Assembly: GCA_013152295.1 (NCBI GenBank)
Contig: JAADGQ010000150.1
Location: 1 to 38,791 of the forward strand
Source of the DNA: Gammaproteobacteria bacterium
Lineage (GTDB): Bacteria > Pseudomonadota > Gammaproteobacteria > JAADGQ01
Direction: 5' to 3'
Length of the DNA: 38,791 nt
The notes beneath the pieces are model-generated. The model saw only the letters and a list, made by a program, of their open reading frames with translations, had not been told where the DNA came from and did not search any database. Below are positions 7,038 through 17,491 of the stretch, piece after piece. Made by a program: the position numbers and the translations under genes. The stretch's first letter is position 1. Every line of letters begins with the position of its first letter.

Positions 7038-10000
7038 CTAAGCGAGGTTTTCGTAATAGGCTTCACGGCTGCGGTGGAAGCGCTGTTCTAACGCGAGCGC
7101 CTCTTCATCAATAGCCCAGGCCGCGTTGTACCAGCGCTTTTCCAGTGCGTGAACCTGTTCGCTCAGGTCAGCACCGCCGCCCATGCCCTCTGCGAGCAGT
7201 GCCATTTGAACCTCCATGCGCGCCTGTTTAAGCGCTGCTGGTGATTCGGTGTTTGTCAGTATCTCTATTTGCAGACACAACTGTGCCCTGTTAGGCAGGT
7301 TCGTTGAGTGGTCATGGTCGATCTTTTCGGCGACGGCAGCGGGTTGCTGACGCGCTTGTTCGAGCAGGGTTAGAGCTGCGTTAAAACGTTGCTCCAATGC
7401 TTTGTCAACGAGGCTATCTTGCCCGCTGTTATCGCTGCTCAGTGACTGCCACTCCTGCTGGAACGTCTGCTCAGATTTTTCGTCAAAACTGGGTGCGGCT
7501 GCAGCGGGCTGATCTTCGTCGCGATTAGCTAGGTTATGCGCAAAGGTTGCGACAGCGCACTCCAGCTGATGGCACAGTACGCTCTTTTTCTGCTGCTGGA
7601 GACGAGCGGCGCGGGCTTCATCGCTGATGCGCATGCGGTTTTGTGTGTCGAAGGTGGTGCAGGCGTGCTCAAACTCATGTTCAATCACGTGGCTGTCAGC
7701 TTTGGCGACGGGGCCGATCTGTTGCCACTGCTGCTTGGCTTGCGCTACCTGCGCGCAAGCCTGTTTCAATGCGTCGCCTTGCAGGTCACTCCAGTGCAAT
7801 ACGTTTTCACAGAGCCTTTTTTTCTGTTCGAGATTGTCGTCAAGCATCTGTTTACGTTGCTCTGATTGAGTGCTGCGCTGGGCAAAAATAGTATCGCTGG
7901 CGGTGCGCATCTGTTTCCAGAGTTCGCCGTCCCTGTGGGCGGGACCGATCTCCTTCCACTGCGACTGAATGCGTTTTATCTCACTAATGGCGTTGTGCAG
8001 TGTGCCAGGGTCACTCTTCAGCGTGTCGCACAGTGCCTGCGCACGTTCGAGTAGCGCGGTTTTCTGCTCTGCGTTACGTTTGCGGTTGCTGCGGGTTGCG
8101 GTACGCAGCGTATCGAGCACTTTGCGAAAACGGTTGTTCAGCGCACTTTGGTGTTGGTGCGGCAGCGGGCCGATACGGCGCCACTCCTGTTCAGCCAAGC
8201 GCACAATGTTTTCAGCCGCCTTCCAGTCAACTTCGCCGTTTTCGATCTGTACCGCCTGTAGCTGTGCATATTGTTCGAGGTCATCGCAGACGATGGTTTT
8301 CTGCTGCCGTGCCACCTCGCGCAAGCTGGCTTGCTGTTCAAAAAGCGTCTGACACGGTTCGTAAGCCTGGCTGCAGGCGTGGTCAAAGCGCTGCCACAAT
8401 TTGTTGTCGTTACGACCGGCGCTGGAGAGTGTTTTCCACTCGTCGCGTGCAGCGCGAACCAGTCGAGCGACCTCGACAAGATCGTAGTGCGGATTATTCT
8501 GCTGGCTGGTCACCTCTTTGGCGAGGCGCTCCATGCGTTTGCAGAGGGATTCGCGCACCGGAGCGTCAGACCAGTTGCGCCACGATTTCAGTTCGTCGGC
8601 CTTGGCCACCTGTTGGTGGAAATTAGCCAATAGCCCCTGTTTGCGCAGAGATTCGGTAGTGCTATCGGAGAGGCCAGCGAGCAGTTTTTTGCCATGGTTG
8701 GCTAGTTGTGCTGAGCGTTTGCTCTGCCCCTCTGCGAGTGCCTGTGCCAACTGTTCAACGGTCTGCTGGAATAGTGCGAGGCTCTCTTGCTGTTGTTCCT
8801 GATGCTGTGTCGAGTGCGCGCGCAGTTGATTCAGCTGTTGTTCGAGCGTTGTAACGACATCGCCGGGTAGCGCAAAGTGCTCGGGCTGTGTAATGGTCTG
8901 CCACGCCTGCTCCAGCTCCTTGAGTTCGTCGGCCTGTTCCGCCAGCGAGCGACCCAACAGCTTTTCACAGCGGCTGCTCAGTGTGGTGAGTTCTGCGACG
9001 GCCTGCTGGTAGAGTCTGCGGTCTTTTAGGTAGTAGCGCACGTTTTGTTGGGCGATGGCGAAGCGGGAGTCAACTTCGCTGTCGGTCACATCGCCGTCTT
9101 CGCGCGCCTGCTGCCAGGTGACTCGAATGCGGTTGAAGCGCGGCTCCATTGCGCTGAGCATGTGTTCACCGGGCACATCGCTCTCTTTTATCTCCTGTAG
9201 CAGTGCCTCGATCTCTTCGCAGATATTGAGCATTTGAGATAGTGCAGGCGCCCGCTCGGCGATGGCGTGGCGCTGTTCAGCTTCGCGTTGCTGGTGTTGC
9301 GCAAACGCCTCTTCAAATTCGTCACACACGGCAGAAAAACGCTGACTGAGGTCGGCAGGCCAGGGGGTGTCTAGCGCCTCTTGCCATTGGTCCCATTGCG
9401 ATTGCCAGCGACTTTTCAGCTCATCACGGCGCCGTTCGGCTTGTGACCAGTTGCCGCTCTGTTTGCACTGCCGTATCAGGGCGGCAATTGATTGGCAACA
9501 TTTTTTCCCCGTCTCAACCAGATGTTGAGGTAATTTCTGCGCTTCGTCGAGCTGCTGGAGTTGCTCGCGGAGTCGTGCGGCGACGCGTTTATCGCGCTTG
9601 CGGACACGCTTTAGAACCCGTTCCAGGGTGGAGCGTTGGAGGATTTTCTCGGCTGCCGCGTAGCGCACATCGGGGTCGCTGTCGCTGATCGCAATATCGC
9701 CGAGCAGCGATTGGCGTGTCATGCGCGTCACCGCGCGCAGGCGCAGTTCGCCCTCGTTGCCCTTGCGCGCGATGAGCTCCAGCGTGGCCTCGTCGTCGAT
9801 CGCATCGGTTAAGCGCAGGCGGATGTTGAGTGGTGGTGTGCTGTCAGCGTTGCCGCTGAGTAGCTGTAAAAAACGCTGCTGCGCCGTCGCGCTGACTTCG
9901 GCATCTCTGTCAGAAGCAGCGATCTGTTGCAGCAGGTGGATATCGCGCAGGCGGCGGCAGGCGACGCTGCGCACATTTGCATCGGGGTCCTCTTGTGCCA

Positions 10001-10121
10001 GTTGAACGATAACAGCTTGAGTCACACCGTCGTCACTACCCATGGTCAGCAGCGCGTCGCGGCGCACTTCAGCCTTTCTGTTTTTCCACTTCGGCGTACG
10101 CAGTCGCGCAAAAATATTCAT
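7038..10121 (-). CDS. DUF349-repeat helical protein
   Basis: A 1027-residue, almost fully helical, soluble protein. The first 150 residues look like HEAT-type repeats (KAEVRRDALLTMGSDD, EDPDANVRSVACRRLRDI, DRDAEVSATAQQRFLQLL). The rest carries repeated DUF349 units marked by Trp-x-x-Ile/Leu-Gly patterns: EWRRIGPLPHQ, QWKEIGPAHRDGELWKQM and QWQQIGPVAKADSHVIE. DUF349 function is not established. Charged helical repeats suggest a scaffold or nucleic-acid-associated role, but this is speculation. The ATG at 10121 (MNIFARLRTPKWKNR) is chosen because the family begins this way. An in-frame start at 10238 would overlap lolD by 74 bp. No clear ribosome-binding site precedes 10121, so translation may be coupled to lolD, whose stop is 43 bp upstream. 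Confidence 0.8.
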   Translation of the reverse strand: MNIFARLRTPKWKNRKAEVRRDALLTMGSDDGVTQAVIVQLAQEDPDANVRSVACRRLRDIHLLQQIAASDRDAEVSATAQQRFLQLLSGNADSTPPLNIRLRLTDAIDDEATLELIARKGNEGELRLRAVTRMTRQSLLGDIAISDSDPDVRYAAAEKILQRSTLERVLKRVRKRDKRVAARLREQLQQLDEAQKLPQHLVETGKKCCQSIAALIRQCKQSGNWSQAERRRDELKSRWQSQWDQWQEALDTPWPADLSQRFSAVCDEFEEAFAQHQQREAEQRHAIAERAPALSQMLNICEEIEALLQEIKESDVPGEHMLSAMEPRFNRIRVTWQQAREDGDVTDSEVDSRFAIAQQNVRYYLKDRRLYQQAVAELTTLSSRCEKLLGRSLAEQADELKELEQAWQTITQPEHFALPGDVVTTLEQQLNQLRAHSTQHQEQQQESLALFQQTVEQLAQALAEGQSKRSAQLANHGKKLLAGLSDSTTESLRKQGLLANFHQQVAKADELKSWRNWSDAPVRESLCKRMERLAKEVTSQQNNPHYDLVEVARLVRAARDEWKTLSSAGRNDNKLWQRFDHACSQAYEPCQTLFEQQASLREVARQQKTIVCDDLEQYAQLQAVQIENGEVDWKAAENIVRLAEQEWRRIGPLPHQHQSALNNRFRKVLDTLRTATRSNRKRNAEQKTALLERAQALCDTLKSDPGTLHNAISEIKRIQSQWKEIGPAHRDGELWKQMRTASDTIFAQRSTQSEQRKQMLDDNLEQKKRLCENVLHWSDLQGDALKQACAQVAQAKQQWQQIGPVAKADSHVIEHEFEHACTTFDTQNRMRISDEARAARLQQQKKSVLCHQLECAVATFAHNLANRDEDQPAAAAPSFDEKSEQTFQQEWQSLSSDNSGQDSLVDKALEQRFNAALTLLEQARQQPAAVAEKIDHDHSTNLPNRAQLCLQIEILTNTESPAALKQARMEVQMALLAEGMGGGADLSEQVHALEKRWYNAAWAIDEEALALEQRFHRSREAYYENLA

Positions 10122-10164
10122 TTGATGCAGGGGCAGCCTGTTGAGTGGTGTGCGTTTGTGCGGC

Positions 10165-10831
<667 letters not shown>

Positions 10832-10839
<8 letters not shown>

Positions 10840-12082
10840 AACGCAATGCCTCTGCGGGTTGAATGCGCGCAGCGCGCGCAGCCGGATAGATGGTTGCCAG
10901 AATGCTCAGTATAAAAGAGGCAATAGCGATGGTGATGACGTCAGCCCAGACCATTTTTGATGGCAGGTCGCTGATGTAGTAAACATCTGCGGCAAGAAAC
11001 TGCACACCGAGCATCTGTTCAATGGCAGGCACAATGGTCTCCACATTGAGTGCTAAAGAGACGCCGCCGAGTACGCCGAGCAACGTGCCGACCAAACCGA
11101 TGAGCGTGCCCTGCACCATAAAGATAGAGAGGATGCTGCCTGGTGTCGCACCCAGCGTGCGCAAAATAGCGATGTCGCTCTGTTTGTCGGTGACCACCAT
11201 CACCAGCGTTGAGACGATGTTGAACACGGCAACCGCAACGATAAGAAAGAGGATGACGAACATCACCGTCTTTTCGGTTTTGATGGCGCGGAAAAAATTG
11301 GCATGACGCTTGCTCCAGTCACTGATGTAGTAGCGTTGTGGCAGCTCGTTGCGCAGCGCTTGTGCTAGCGCCGGAGCACCGAAGAGGTTATCCATTTTGA
11401 GACGCAGGCCGGTGACAGTGTTGTTCATGCGGAACAGTTTGGCGGCGTCTTCTATATGTAGCAGTGCCAGTGCGCTGTCGTACTCATACATGCCGATACG
11501 AAAAATGCCGACCACAGTGAAACGTTTCAGACGCGGCATCACGCCCACGGGCGTGATGTTGGCCTGAGGTGTAATCAGTGTCACTTTGTCGCCGACAGAG
11601 ACGCGCAGCGCGGCGGCCAGATCGGCGCCGAGTATGATGCCGAATGAGCCAGGGCGCAGGTTGTCCAGATGGCCCAGTGTCATCTTTTCACCAACCTCAG
11701 AGACTGTGCGCTCACGGTCGGGCAGAATACCGCGAATGATGGTGCCACTGACGAGCGACCCATTGCTCAACATCCCTTCGCGGCGGATATAGGGCGCCAT
11801 TCCTTCTACCTCGTTGTGCGTTGCGATCTGCTCGGCGAGTTGTGACCACTCTTTCAGTGGTTCGGCGGCAGGGCCGCGAACAGTGACATGGGACGCGACG
11901 CCGAGGATGCGCTCACGCAGCTCCTCTTCAAAACCGTTCATCACCGACAGCACGGTAATCAGCGCGGTGACGCCCACGGCGATACCCAGCATGGAGGAGA
12001 CGGAGATGAACGAGATGAAGTGGTTGCGACGTTTGGCCCGCGTGTAGCGCAGCCCGATAAAAATCTCAAATGGCTTAAACAT
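10832..12082 (-). CDS. lolC: Lipoprotein-releasing ABC transporter permease (LolC/LolE family)
   Basis: A 416-residue MacB/LolCE-type permease. It begins with [20 protein letters not shown] followed by [20 protein letters not shown] (first membrane segment). A large periplasmic domain spans about 50-265, then come three membrane segments (about 268-290, 312-345, 378-400), ending with [13 protein letters not shown], the usual C-terminus of the family. It works with LolD, encoded immediately downstream with an 8-bp overlap. LolC and LolE cannot be told apart by eye, and many bacteria have a single homodimeric LolF-like permease. The gene is divergent from the DUF374 gene at 12230. Confidence 0.92.
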
Positions 12083-12167
12083 AGTGGGGGGGATTAAAGC
12101 ACAAAACCTCTGAAACGCCGAATACGGTTTTTGAACGGAGCCCCAGCTTATGCGGCGTTTAGGCCGG

Positions 12168-12197
12168 TTTGATCGCCGTGGAGGATTTCCCGATAAT
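12168..12197 (+). promoter_or_regulatory. Weak promoter candidate for the DUF374-PilZ pair
   Basis: TTTGAT (12168-12173) and GATAAT (12192-12197) are spaced by 18 nt, 32 nt before the DUF374 start in the divergent intergenic region. Both hexamers match the consensus only in part. Confidence 0.3.
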
Positions 12198-12229
12198 GGC
12201 CCTCACATTTTTACGCGAGCGGGTTTTGC

Positions 12230-12922
12230 ATGTTGAAAAAGCTGTTGACAGATCATGTTGTGCCGAAGTTGATCTTTGTATTGATCTATAGCTTGAGCAC
12301 TACGTTGCGCTTAACGGTTTTAAACAGGCGTTACGAGGAGGAAATTCGTAAAAAAAAAGGCCAGCCACTGGCGCTGTCGATGTGGCACAATCGATTGCTC
12401 TATCTGCCATACCACTTCAGAAAACAGAGTGATCGTTTCCATATTCTCACCAGTGCCAGCGGTGATGGCGAGATGAACGCACGGGTCATGGGGCTGTTTG
12501 GCTATGGCGTGGTACTCGGCTCCAGTTTCAAAAACGCGGTCAAAGCTGTGCTGGCGCTGAAGCGTCTGGTTAACGCCGGAAATTCAGTGGTGCTGGTGGC
12601 AGATGGCTCGCGCGGACCGATTTATCAGATGCAGCCAGGGGCGCTGCTGATCTCGAAGTTGACGGGTGCTCCGGCGCTCCCTGTCGCCGTGGCGTTTTCC
12701 CGCTACTGGTCGCTGAAGACATGGGATCGCCTGCGTGTTCCCAAACCATTTGCCAAAGTTGTCGTCATCTATGGCGAGCCGGTTACCTGCCCCGCCGATG
12801 CGGACGCTGAGTTGTTGCAGGAGAGGCAGTCGTTGTTGGAGAGTCGCCTCAGAGCGATTACCGCTCAAGCCGATGACTATTTTACGCAGCAGAGCGCAAC
12901 GAAGGGGCACGATGGTGATTGA
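12230..12922 (+). CDS. DUF374 family acyltransferase-like protein
   Basis: A 230-residue protein of the DUF374 / lysophospholipid acyltransferase-like family. It has a hydrophobic N-terminal segment (VVPKLIFVLIYSLSTTL), then SMWHNRLLYLPYHF as the catalytic-motif region, SASGDGEMNARVM, and VLVADGSRGPIYQMQPGAL, corresponding to acyltransferase motif III. These proteins resemble the LpxL/PlsC fold, and some members are linked to lipid A or glycolipid acylation. The acceptor is unknown here. A 9-A run (12350-12358) lies in the early coding region. Its stop overlaps the start of the PilZ gene by 11 bp, so the two are probably translated together. Confidence 0.8.
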   Translation: MLKKLLTDHVVPKLIFVLIYSLSTTLRLTVLNRRYEEEIRKKKGQPLALSMWHNRLLYLPYHFRKQSDRFHILTSASGDGEMNARVMGLFGYGVVLGSSFKNAVKAVLALKRLVNAGNSVVLVADGSRGPIYQMQPGALLISKLTGAPALPVAVAFSRYWSLKTWDRLRVPKPFAKVVVIYGEPVTCPADADAELLQERQSLLESRLRAITAQADDYFTQQSATKGHDGD

Positions 12923-13505
12923 TCAAACCGATAATCCACTGGGCGAGAGCGTCGCTTATGACGCGTTGCTGCCGTTTCGCTGGCAGCACCTTGAGGTACC
13001 CCCAGCGGGCGCTGCCCAAAGCGGTTTGCAGAGTGTTGACGAGCAGGCTGCCAGCGAAGCGCTATTGCGCACGCTGCTGGTGCTGGACGATGCTCGGATT
13101 GAGTTGGGTGAGGAGCACGAAGCGCTCTCCCAAGAGCTGGTGCGCCTCGATTTCAAAATCAATTTGATGCTCGATATGGTGGCCGAGATCTACCGTCGGC
13201 AACTGGATATGCCTTCCGAACGCCAGATACGCCTTGGTGGCGCACATGCCGAGTGGCACGATTCGTCACCCCCACAAATGGGTGAGCGGCTTCGTTTAGA
13301 GATCTACTTGAGTCAAAAATATTCACGCCCGATCTATCTGCTGGGGCAGGTGATTGTGGTTGAAGCGTCACCCGCTGGCGACAGTGCGCGCGTCGTTGTT
13401 GAGTTGATTGGCTTGAGCGAGCCGCTGCAGGCACAGCTGGAGAAATTTCTGTTTCGTCAGCATCGGCGTGCCGTTGCCCACGCGCGACGCGCGACGGATA
13501 GCTAA
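12912..13505 (+). CDS. PilZ-domain-like protein with N-terminal helix
   Basis: A 197-residue protein. It has a helical stretch at about 50-100 (LDDARIELGEEHEALSQELV, then DMVAEIYRRQ), followed by a PilZ-like beta barrel (IRLGGAHAEW, GERLRLEIYLSQKY, LLGQVIVVEASP, RVVVELIGLSEPL). The arrangement resembles oligomeric PilZ proteins with a long helix. The usual RxxxR motif in front of the barrel is not obvious, and the DxSxxG turn is replaced by RLGGAH, so cyclic di-GMP binding is doubtful. The ATG at 12912 has GAAGGGG 4 nt upstream and matches the domain. The longer in-frame start at 12735 would lie inside the DUF374 gene. It ends tail-to-tail with anmK, with a 4-bp overlap. Confidence 0.7.
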   Translation: MVIDQTDNPLGESVAYDALLPFRWQHLEVPPAGAAQSGLQSVDEQAASEALLRTLLVLDDARIELGEEHEALSQELVRLDFKINLMLDMVAEIYRRQLDMPSERQIRLGGAHAEWHDSSPPQMGERLRLEIYLSQKYSRPIYLLGQVIVVEASPAGDSARVVVELIGLSEPLQAQLEKFLFRQHRRAVAHARRATDS

Positions 13506-14605
13506 GCGCCTGCGTAAATCCCCCCCAACACAACAGGGTGCGAGGCTCCGGTGATGCTCGGCAGGTTGATCGGCGTTGAGCTGAGGCGCTGTTGAGCGAG
13601 CCACGCAAACGCCATCGCCTCCATCATATCCGGGTCAACGCCGTATTTCGCGCTGGAGCAGAGCGCACGCGGTTGTGCGTGGGCGGCGAGGCGCTCCATC
13701 AACAAGCTGTTGTGCACGCCCCCGCCGCAGACAATCACCTGTCGTGCATTGGTGGCGTGCTGGTCGATGGCCTGACATACCGTGGTCGCAGTCAACTCGG
13801 TGAGTGTGCGCTGCACATCTTGCGGGCCGAGTTGTCGGTGCTTATCCAGTCTCTTCTCCAGCCACTCGATGTTGAAGTGTTCGATGCCGGTACTTTTTGG
13901 CGGCGGGGCGCGAAAGTAGGCGTCATCGAGCAGCTGCTCCAGCAACGCGTCGTCGACCGTGCCCGTGGCTGCCCAGGCGCCATTGATATCGTGTGCTGAA
14001 TTGAGGTGGCGCTGGGCCCATGCGTCGAGCAGTGTATTTGCGGGGCCGGTATCGAAGCCGCTGACTGCTTCGTCGTCGGCACTTGGCAGCAGTGTGATGT
14101 TGGCGATGCCGCCGAGATTGAGCACTACTCGCGATTCACTGTGATGGCGCAGCAGCGCGTCGTGGAAGATCGGCAGCAGCGGCGCGCCCTGGCCACCGGC
14201 GGCCATGTCGCGGCGGCGAAAGTCGGCAACGGTGGTGATGCCGGTCAGTTCAGCGATGGTATTTGGATCGCCGATCTGCAGCGTAAATGGCTCGCTCTGT
14301 GCGGGACGGTGGCGTACCGTCTGGCCGTGGCTGCCAATGGCGGTGATGGCGGATGCGGGCAGTTGTGCCTGAGCGAGCAGTGACGTAACCGCCGCCGCAA
14401 ACAGGCGCGCGACTTTGATGTCGAGCCGACCGAATTGGTCCAGGTCACCGTGGTGGCAGAGCTGCAACAGATCGCGACGCAGCGCTTGCGGGATCGGCTG
14501 CGCATGCGCAGCGATTAAACTCGGGGTGTTCTCTTCAAAGCTGACCAGCACAGCATCGACGGCATCCATGCTGGTGCCGGAGATGAGGCCGATGTAGAGG
14601 CGCAT
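13502..14605 (-). CDS. anmK: Anhydro-N-acetylmuramic acid kinase AnmK
   Basis: A 367-residue ASKHA-fold kinase of normal family length. It shows GLISGTSMDAVDAVLV at the start (phosphate loop), GSHGQTVRHRP, TVADFRRRDMAAGGQGAPLL (the AnmK hallmark with the catalytic Asp), LNLGGIANITLL, GFDTGPANTLLDAW and ICGGGVHN. AnmK converts 1,6-anhydro-MurNAc from cell-wall turnover to MurNAc-6-phosphate. It lies downstream of an M23 peptidase gene in the same direction, so the two form a peptidoglycan remodelling and recycling pair. The 21-bp gap suggests co-transcription. Confidence 0.96.
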   Translation of the reverse strand: MRLYIGLISGTSMDAVDAVLVSFEENTPSLIAAHAQPIPQALRRDLLQLCHHGDLDQFGRLDIKVARLFAAAVTSLLAQAQLPASAITAIGSHGQTVRHRPAQSEPFTLQIGDPNTIAELTGITTVADFRRRDMAAGGQGAPLLPIFHDALLRHHSESRVVLNLGGIANITLLPSADDEAVSGFDTGPANTLLDAWAQRHLNSAHDINGAWAATGTVDDALLEQLLDDAYFRAPPPKSTGIEHFNIEWLEKRLDKHRQLGPQDVQRTLTELTATTVCQAIDQHATNARQVIVCGGGVHNSLLMERLAAHAQPRALCSSAKYGVDPDMMEAMAFAWLAQQRLSSTPINLPSITGASHPVVLGGIYAGA

Positions 14606-14626
14606 TGAAATCGTTGCGCTGTGGCC

Positions 14627-16075
14627 TCAGCGTACAGCGCTATTCATCGAGAGTTGCTGCGGTGCCTGCAGCAGTGCCAGGCGCGCCATGGCCTGCTTGG
14701 CTTGTGCCAAAAAGTCATCCCTGTAGCGTTTATCTATGGGTGATGCTTCGGGAAACTTCACGGTCAACGGGTTGCGGTGCACACCGTTGAGGCGGAACTC
14801 ATAGTGCAGGTGGGGGCCGGTGGCCAGACCGCTGCTGCCGATATAACCGATGGTCTGTCCCTGGCGTACTCTTTTGCCGTTGCGAATCCCCTTGGCAAAG
14901 CGCGACATGTGGCCGTAGAGCGTAGTGTAGCGCTGGCCATGTTGCAGGATAATCGCTTTGCCGTAGCCACCTTTGGTGCCGCGAAAGACCACTTTGCCAT
15001 CCCCCGTTGCTTTGATCGGCGTGCCGCGCGGAGCAGCGTAGTCGACCCCTTTGTGAGCGCGGATGCGATTCAGAACCGGGTGTTTGCGGTGCAGGCTAAA
15101 GCGCGAACTGATGCGCGAAAACTCTACCGGCGTGCGCAAAAACGCTTTGCGCATGCTCATACCTTCAGGCGTGTAGTAGTCGGTGCGGTTGCTGGCATCG
15201 GTGTAGCGCACAGCACTATAGGTGTGCTTGCGGTTGCTGAACTCGGCAACGTGAATATCGCCGTCACGTATCTTTTCACCATCACGAAAAATTTCATCGT
15301 AGATCACCGAGAAGTGATCGCCTTGGCGAATGTCCAGCGCGAAGTCGATATCCCAGCCGAAAATTCCTGCCAGCTTCATGGTCAGGTTGTCGGAGAGACC
15401 GGCGCGCTGAGCGCTGAGAAACAGCGAGCTGTTAATGATGCCGTGAACATGGCGCACCCGCGTCTCCAGAGGATGTTGGATGATCGTCGCTTGAAAGCGA
15501 CCGTCGAGGCGGCTGATATCCAGCGTTTGCGCATCATCAATGTCATACTGCAACGCTTGCAGTTGGCCTTCATCGCTGACTGTCAGGCGCAGCTCATCAC
15601 CGGGATAGAGGCGGGTCAGAGCTGTGCTCTGTTCGCCGAGTGCGACGATCTCTTGCAGCTGGCGGGCACTGATCCCCTGTTTTGAGAAAATAACAGAGAG
15701 GCTATCGCCGCTATTAACCCGGACGATTTGCGGTTGTGGCTGCGTCGCTAGCGGAGTTGTCTGCTCGACGGGTTTGAGCTGTTGCAGGGTGTCGTTGCGC
15801 GGCAACGCGAGCGGTATATTGGGCTGTTGTGCCTGTGATATTTCAGTGGCGCTGTTTGAACGCATCGCCTCGGCATCACCTGTAGCCAGACTCAGCGTGA
15901 TGGTAATCGTGACGATTGCCGTGGCGATGAGCGGCCAGCGGTATCTGATAAGAGGGTGGGTTGCTGGTTTAGGTGAAGTGCTCGTCCGTGATTTATAATC
16001 GCAGTTAACAATAGGTCTTGGATTCACGCTGTTCACCCTAATGTACAAAAAAATCGGGGTACAAAACTGGGGCAC
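14627..16075 (-). CDS. M23 family murein endopeptidase with OapA/LysM-like domain (MepM-like)
   Basis: 482 residues from the GTG at 16075. There is one membrane segment (about 46-65, RYRWPLIATAIVTITITLSL), an OapA/LysM-like domain (about 116-170, VRVNSGDSLSVIFSKQGIS), a central domain, and a C-terminal LytM/M23 domain (about 325-450). Zinc ligands are visible: H341 and D345 in RAHKGVDYA, and HLH at 422-424 in ATGPHLHYEF. MepM-like enzymes cut meso-DAP cross-links so that the wall can expand. The start is uncertain: GTG codons at 16036 or further in would drop a short, odd leader but keep the membrane anchor. The gene is divergent from tyrS and sits upstream of anmK. Confidence 0.88.
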   Translation of the reverse strand: MPQFCTPIFLYIRVNSVNPRPIVNCDYKSRTSTSPKPATHPLIRYRWPLIATAIVTITITLSLATGDAEAMRSNSATEISQAQQPNIPLALPRNDTLQQLKPVEQTTPLATQPQPQIVRVNSGDSLSVIFSKQGISARQLQEIVALGEQSTALTRLYPGDELRLTVSDEGQLQALQYDIDDAQTLDISRLDGRFQATIIQHPLETRVRHVHGIINSSLFLSAQRAGLSDNLTMKLAGIFGWDIDFALDIRQGDHFSVIYDEIFRDGEKIRDGDIHVAEFSNRKHTYSAVRYTDASNRTDYYTPEGMSMRKAFLRTPVEFSRISSRFSLHRKHPVLNRIRAHKGVDYAAPRGTPIKATGDGKVVFRGTKGGYGKAIILQHGQRYTTLYGHMSRFAKGIRNGKRVRQGQTIGYIGSSGLATGPHLHYEFRLNGVHRNPLTVKFPEASPIDKRYRDDFLAQAKQAMARLALLQAPQQLSMNSAVR

Positions 16076-16260
16076 ACCTTAGCTTGAGAGAAGCTTGTGG
16101 TCAATGGGGAGAGCCATTTTTTACCTCTGCTGTGGTCTGTCTGCACGTTTTTATCTTTCAATATCTGACCCGTACTATCAGGATTGCTGCACTTGTTTGC
16201 GAACCCAGGTAGTGGTGTATCGACCATTTATGACAACGTATTAAAAGTTGGGAACTGTTT

Positions 16261-17460
16261 ATGACATCTGTATTAGAGGCACTTGCGCTGATTCAACGCG
16301 GTGCTGAAGAGGTTTTGTTGCTGGATGAACTCAAAGAGAAGTTAGATAGTGGTCGGCCACTGCGCATTAAAGCGGGCTTTGACCCCACTGCTCCCGATCT
16401 GCATCTGGGGCACACGGTGCTACTCAACAAGTTGCGCCAATTTCAAGAGCTGGGTCACGAGGCGATTTTTCTGATCGGTGATTTTACCGGCATGATCGGT
16501 GATCCCACCGGCAAAAACATCACGCGTCAACCCTTGACCCGTGATGAGGTCATAGCCAATGCGCGCTCCTATGAGGAGCAGATCTATAAAATTCTCGACC
16601 CGGAAAAAACACGCATTGCTTTTAACTCGCAGTGGATGGATGAGCTGGGTTCAGCGGGCATGATTCAGCTGGCGGCTAGGCATACGGTGGCGCGCATGTT
16701 GGAGCGTGATGATTTCAGTAAGCGCTACAAGGGCGGTCAGCCGATTGCCATTCACGAATTTCTCTACCCGTTGGTGCAGGGTTATGACTCGGTTGCGCTG
16801 CAAGCAGATGTGGAGCTGGGTGGTACCGACCAAAAATTTAATCTGCTGATGGGGCGTGAGCTGCAAAAAGATTACGGGCAGAGTCCTCAGGTGATACTGA
16901 CCATGCCGCTGCTGGAAGGTACCGGCGGCGTACAGAAGATGTCTAAATCGCTGAACAATTATGTTGGTATCAATGAGTCGCCGACGGAGATGTTTGGCAA
17001 GCTGATGTCGATCTCCGATGAGCTCATGTGGCGCTATTTTGAGCTGCTCAGCTTTCGTCCGATGAGCGAGATCGACAGTTGGAAGCAGGCGGTTGAGCAG
17101 GGCGAGAATCCCCGTGATATTAAATTCAGGCTGGCAGAAGAGATTATCGAGCGTTTTCATAATCGCGAAGCCGCTGTTGCAGCGCGCGAGGCATTTATTG
17201 CGCGCTTTCAGAAAGGTGCCATGCCTGATGAGATTGCTGAAGTTGAGGTGCAGGCCGAGCAGGGGCTGTTGCCCATTGCCAATCTGTTGAAAAATGCAGG
17301 GCTGACCCCGAGCACGTCAGATGCATTGCGCATGATCAAGCAGGGTGCGGTGCGTATTGATGGCGAACGTCTGGAAGATCGCAGCAAAAAAATTGCCGCG
17401 GGCACCACTCACATCTACCAGGTGGGTAAACGGCGCTTTGCCAAAGTGTCTGTGGTGTGA
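16261..17460 (+). CDS. tyrS: Tyrosyl-tRNA synthetase
   Basis: A 399-residue class I aminoacyl-tRNA synthetase. It has the HIGH signature as HLGH (48-51), [14 protein letters not shown] (73-86), the Tyr-binding region with [20 protein letters not shown], and KMSKS (226-230). An S4 RNA-binding domain forms the C-terminus (about 335-399, with [17 protein letters not shown]). The length and GDFTG motif are those of the TyrRZ type. It attaches tyrosine to tRNA-Tyr in the cytosol. The ATG at 16261 follows GTTGGGAACTG, a modest ribosome-binding site. It is followed after 31 bp by an lptM-like gene. Confidence 0.97.
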   Translation: MTSVLEALALIQRGAEEVLLLDELKEKLDSGRPLRIKAGFDPTAPDLHLGHTVLLNKLRQFQELGHEAIFLIGDFTGMIGDPTGKNITRQPLTRDEVIANARSYEEQIYKILDPEKTRIAFNSQWMDELGSAGMIQLAARHTVARMLERDDFSKRYKGGQPIAIHEFLYPLVQGYDSVALQADVELGGTDQKFNLLMGRELQKDYGQSPQVILTMPLLEGTGGVQKMSKSLNNYVGINESPTEMFGKLMSISDELMWRYFELLSFRPMSEIDSWKQAVEQGENPRDIKFRLAEEIIERFHNREAAVAAREAFIARFQKGAMPDEIAEVEVQAEQGLLPIANLLKNAGLTPSTSDALRMIKQGAVRIDGERLEDRSKKIAAGTTHIYQVGKRRFAKVSVV

Positions 17461-17491
17461 GGAGTGAGTGTATGTATGGGGAGGAGCGATC

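Noticed and set aside
12113-12160. AAACGCCG / CGGCGTTT inverted repeat between lolC and the DUF374 gene
   Set aside because: The 8-bp arms are 32 nt apart with no link to a clear promoter or T-run. Chance is a sufficient explanation.
14777-15685. 302-codon plus-strand open frame opposite the M23 peptidase
   Set aside because: It is antisense to a clear M23/LysM gene with intact catalytic residues and encodes no recognisable domain.
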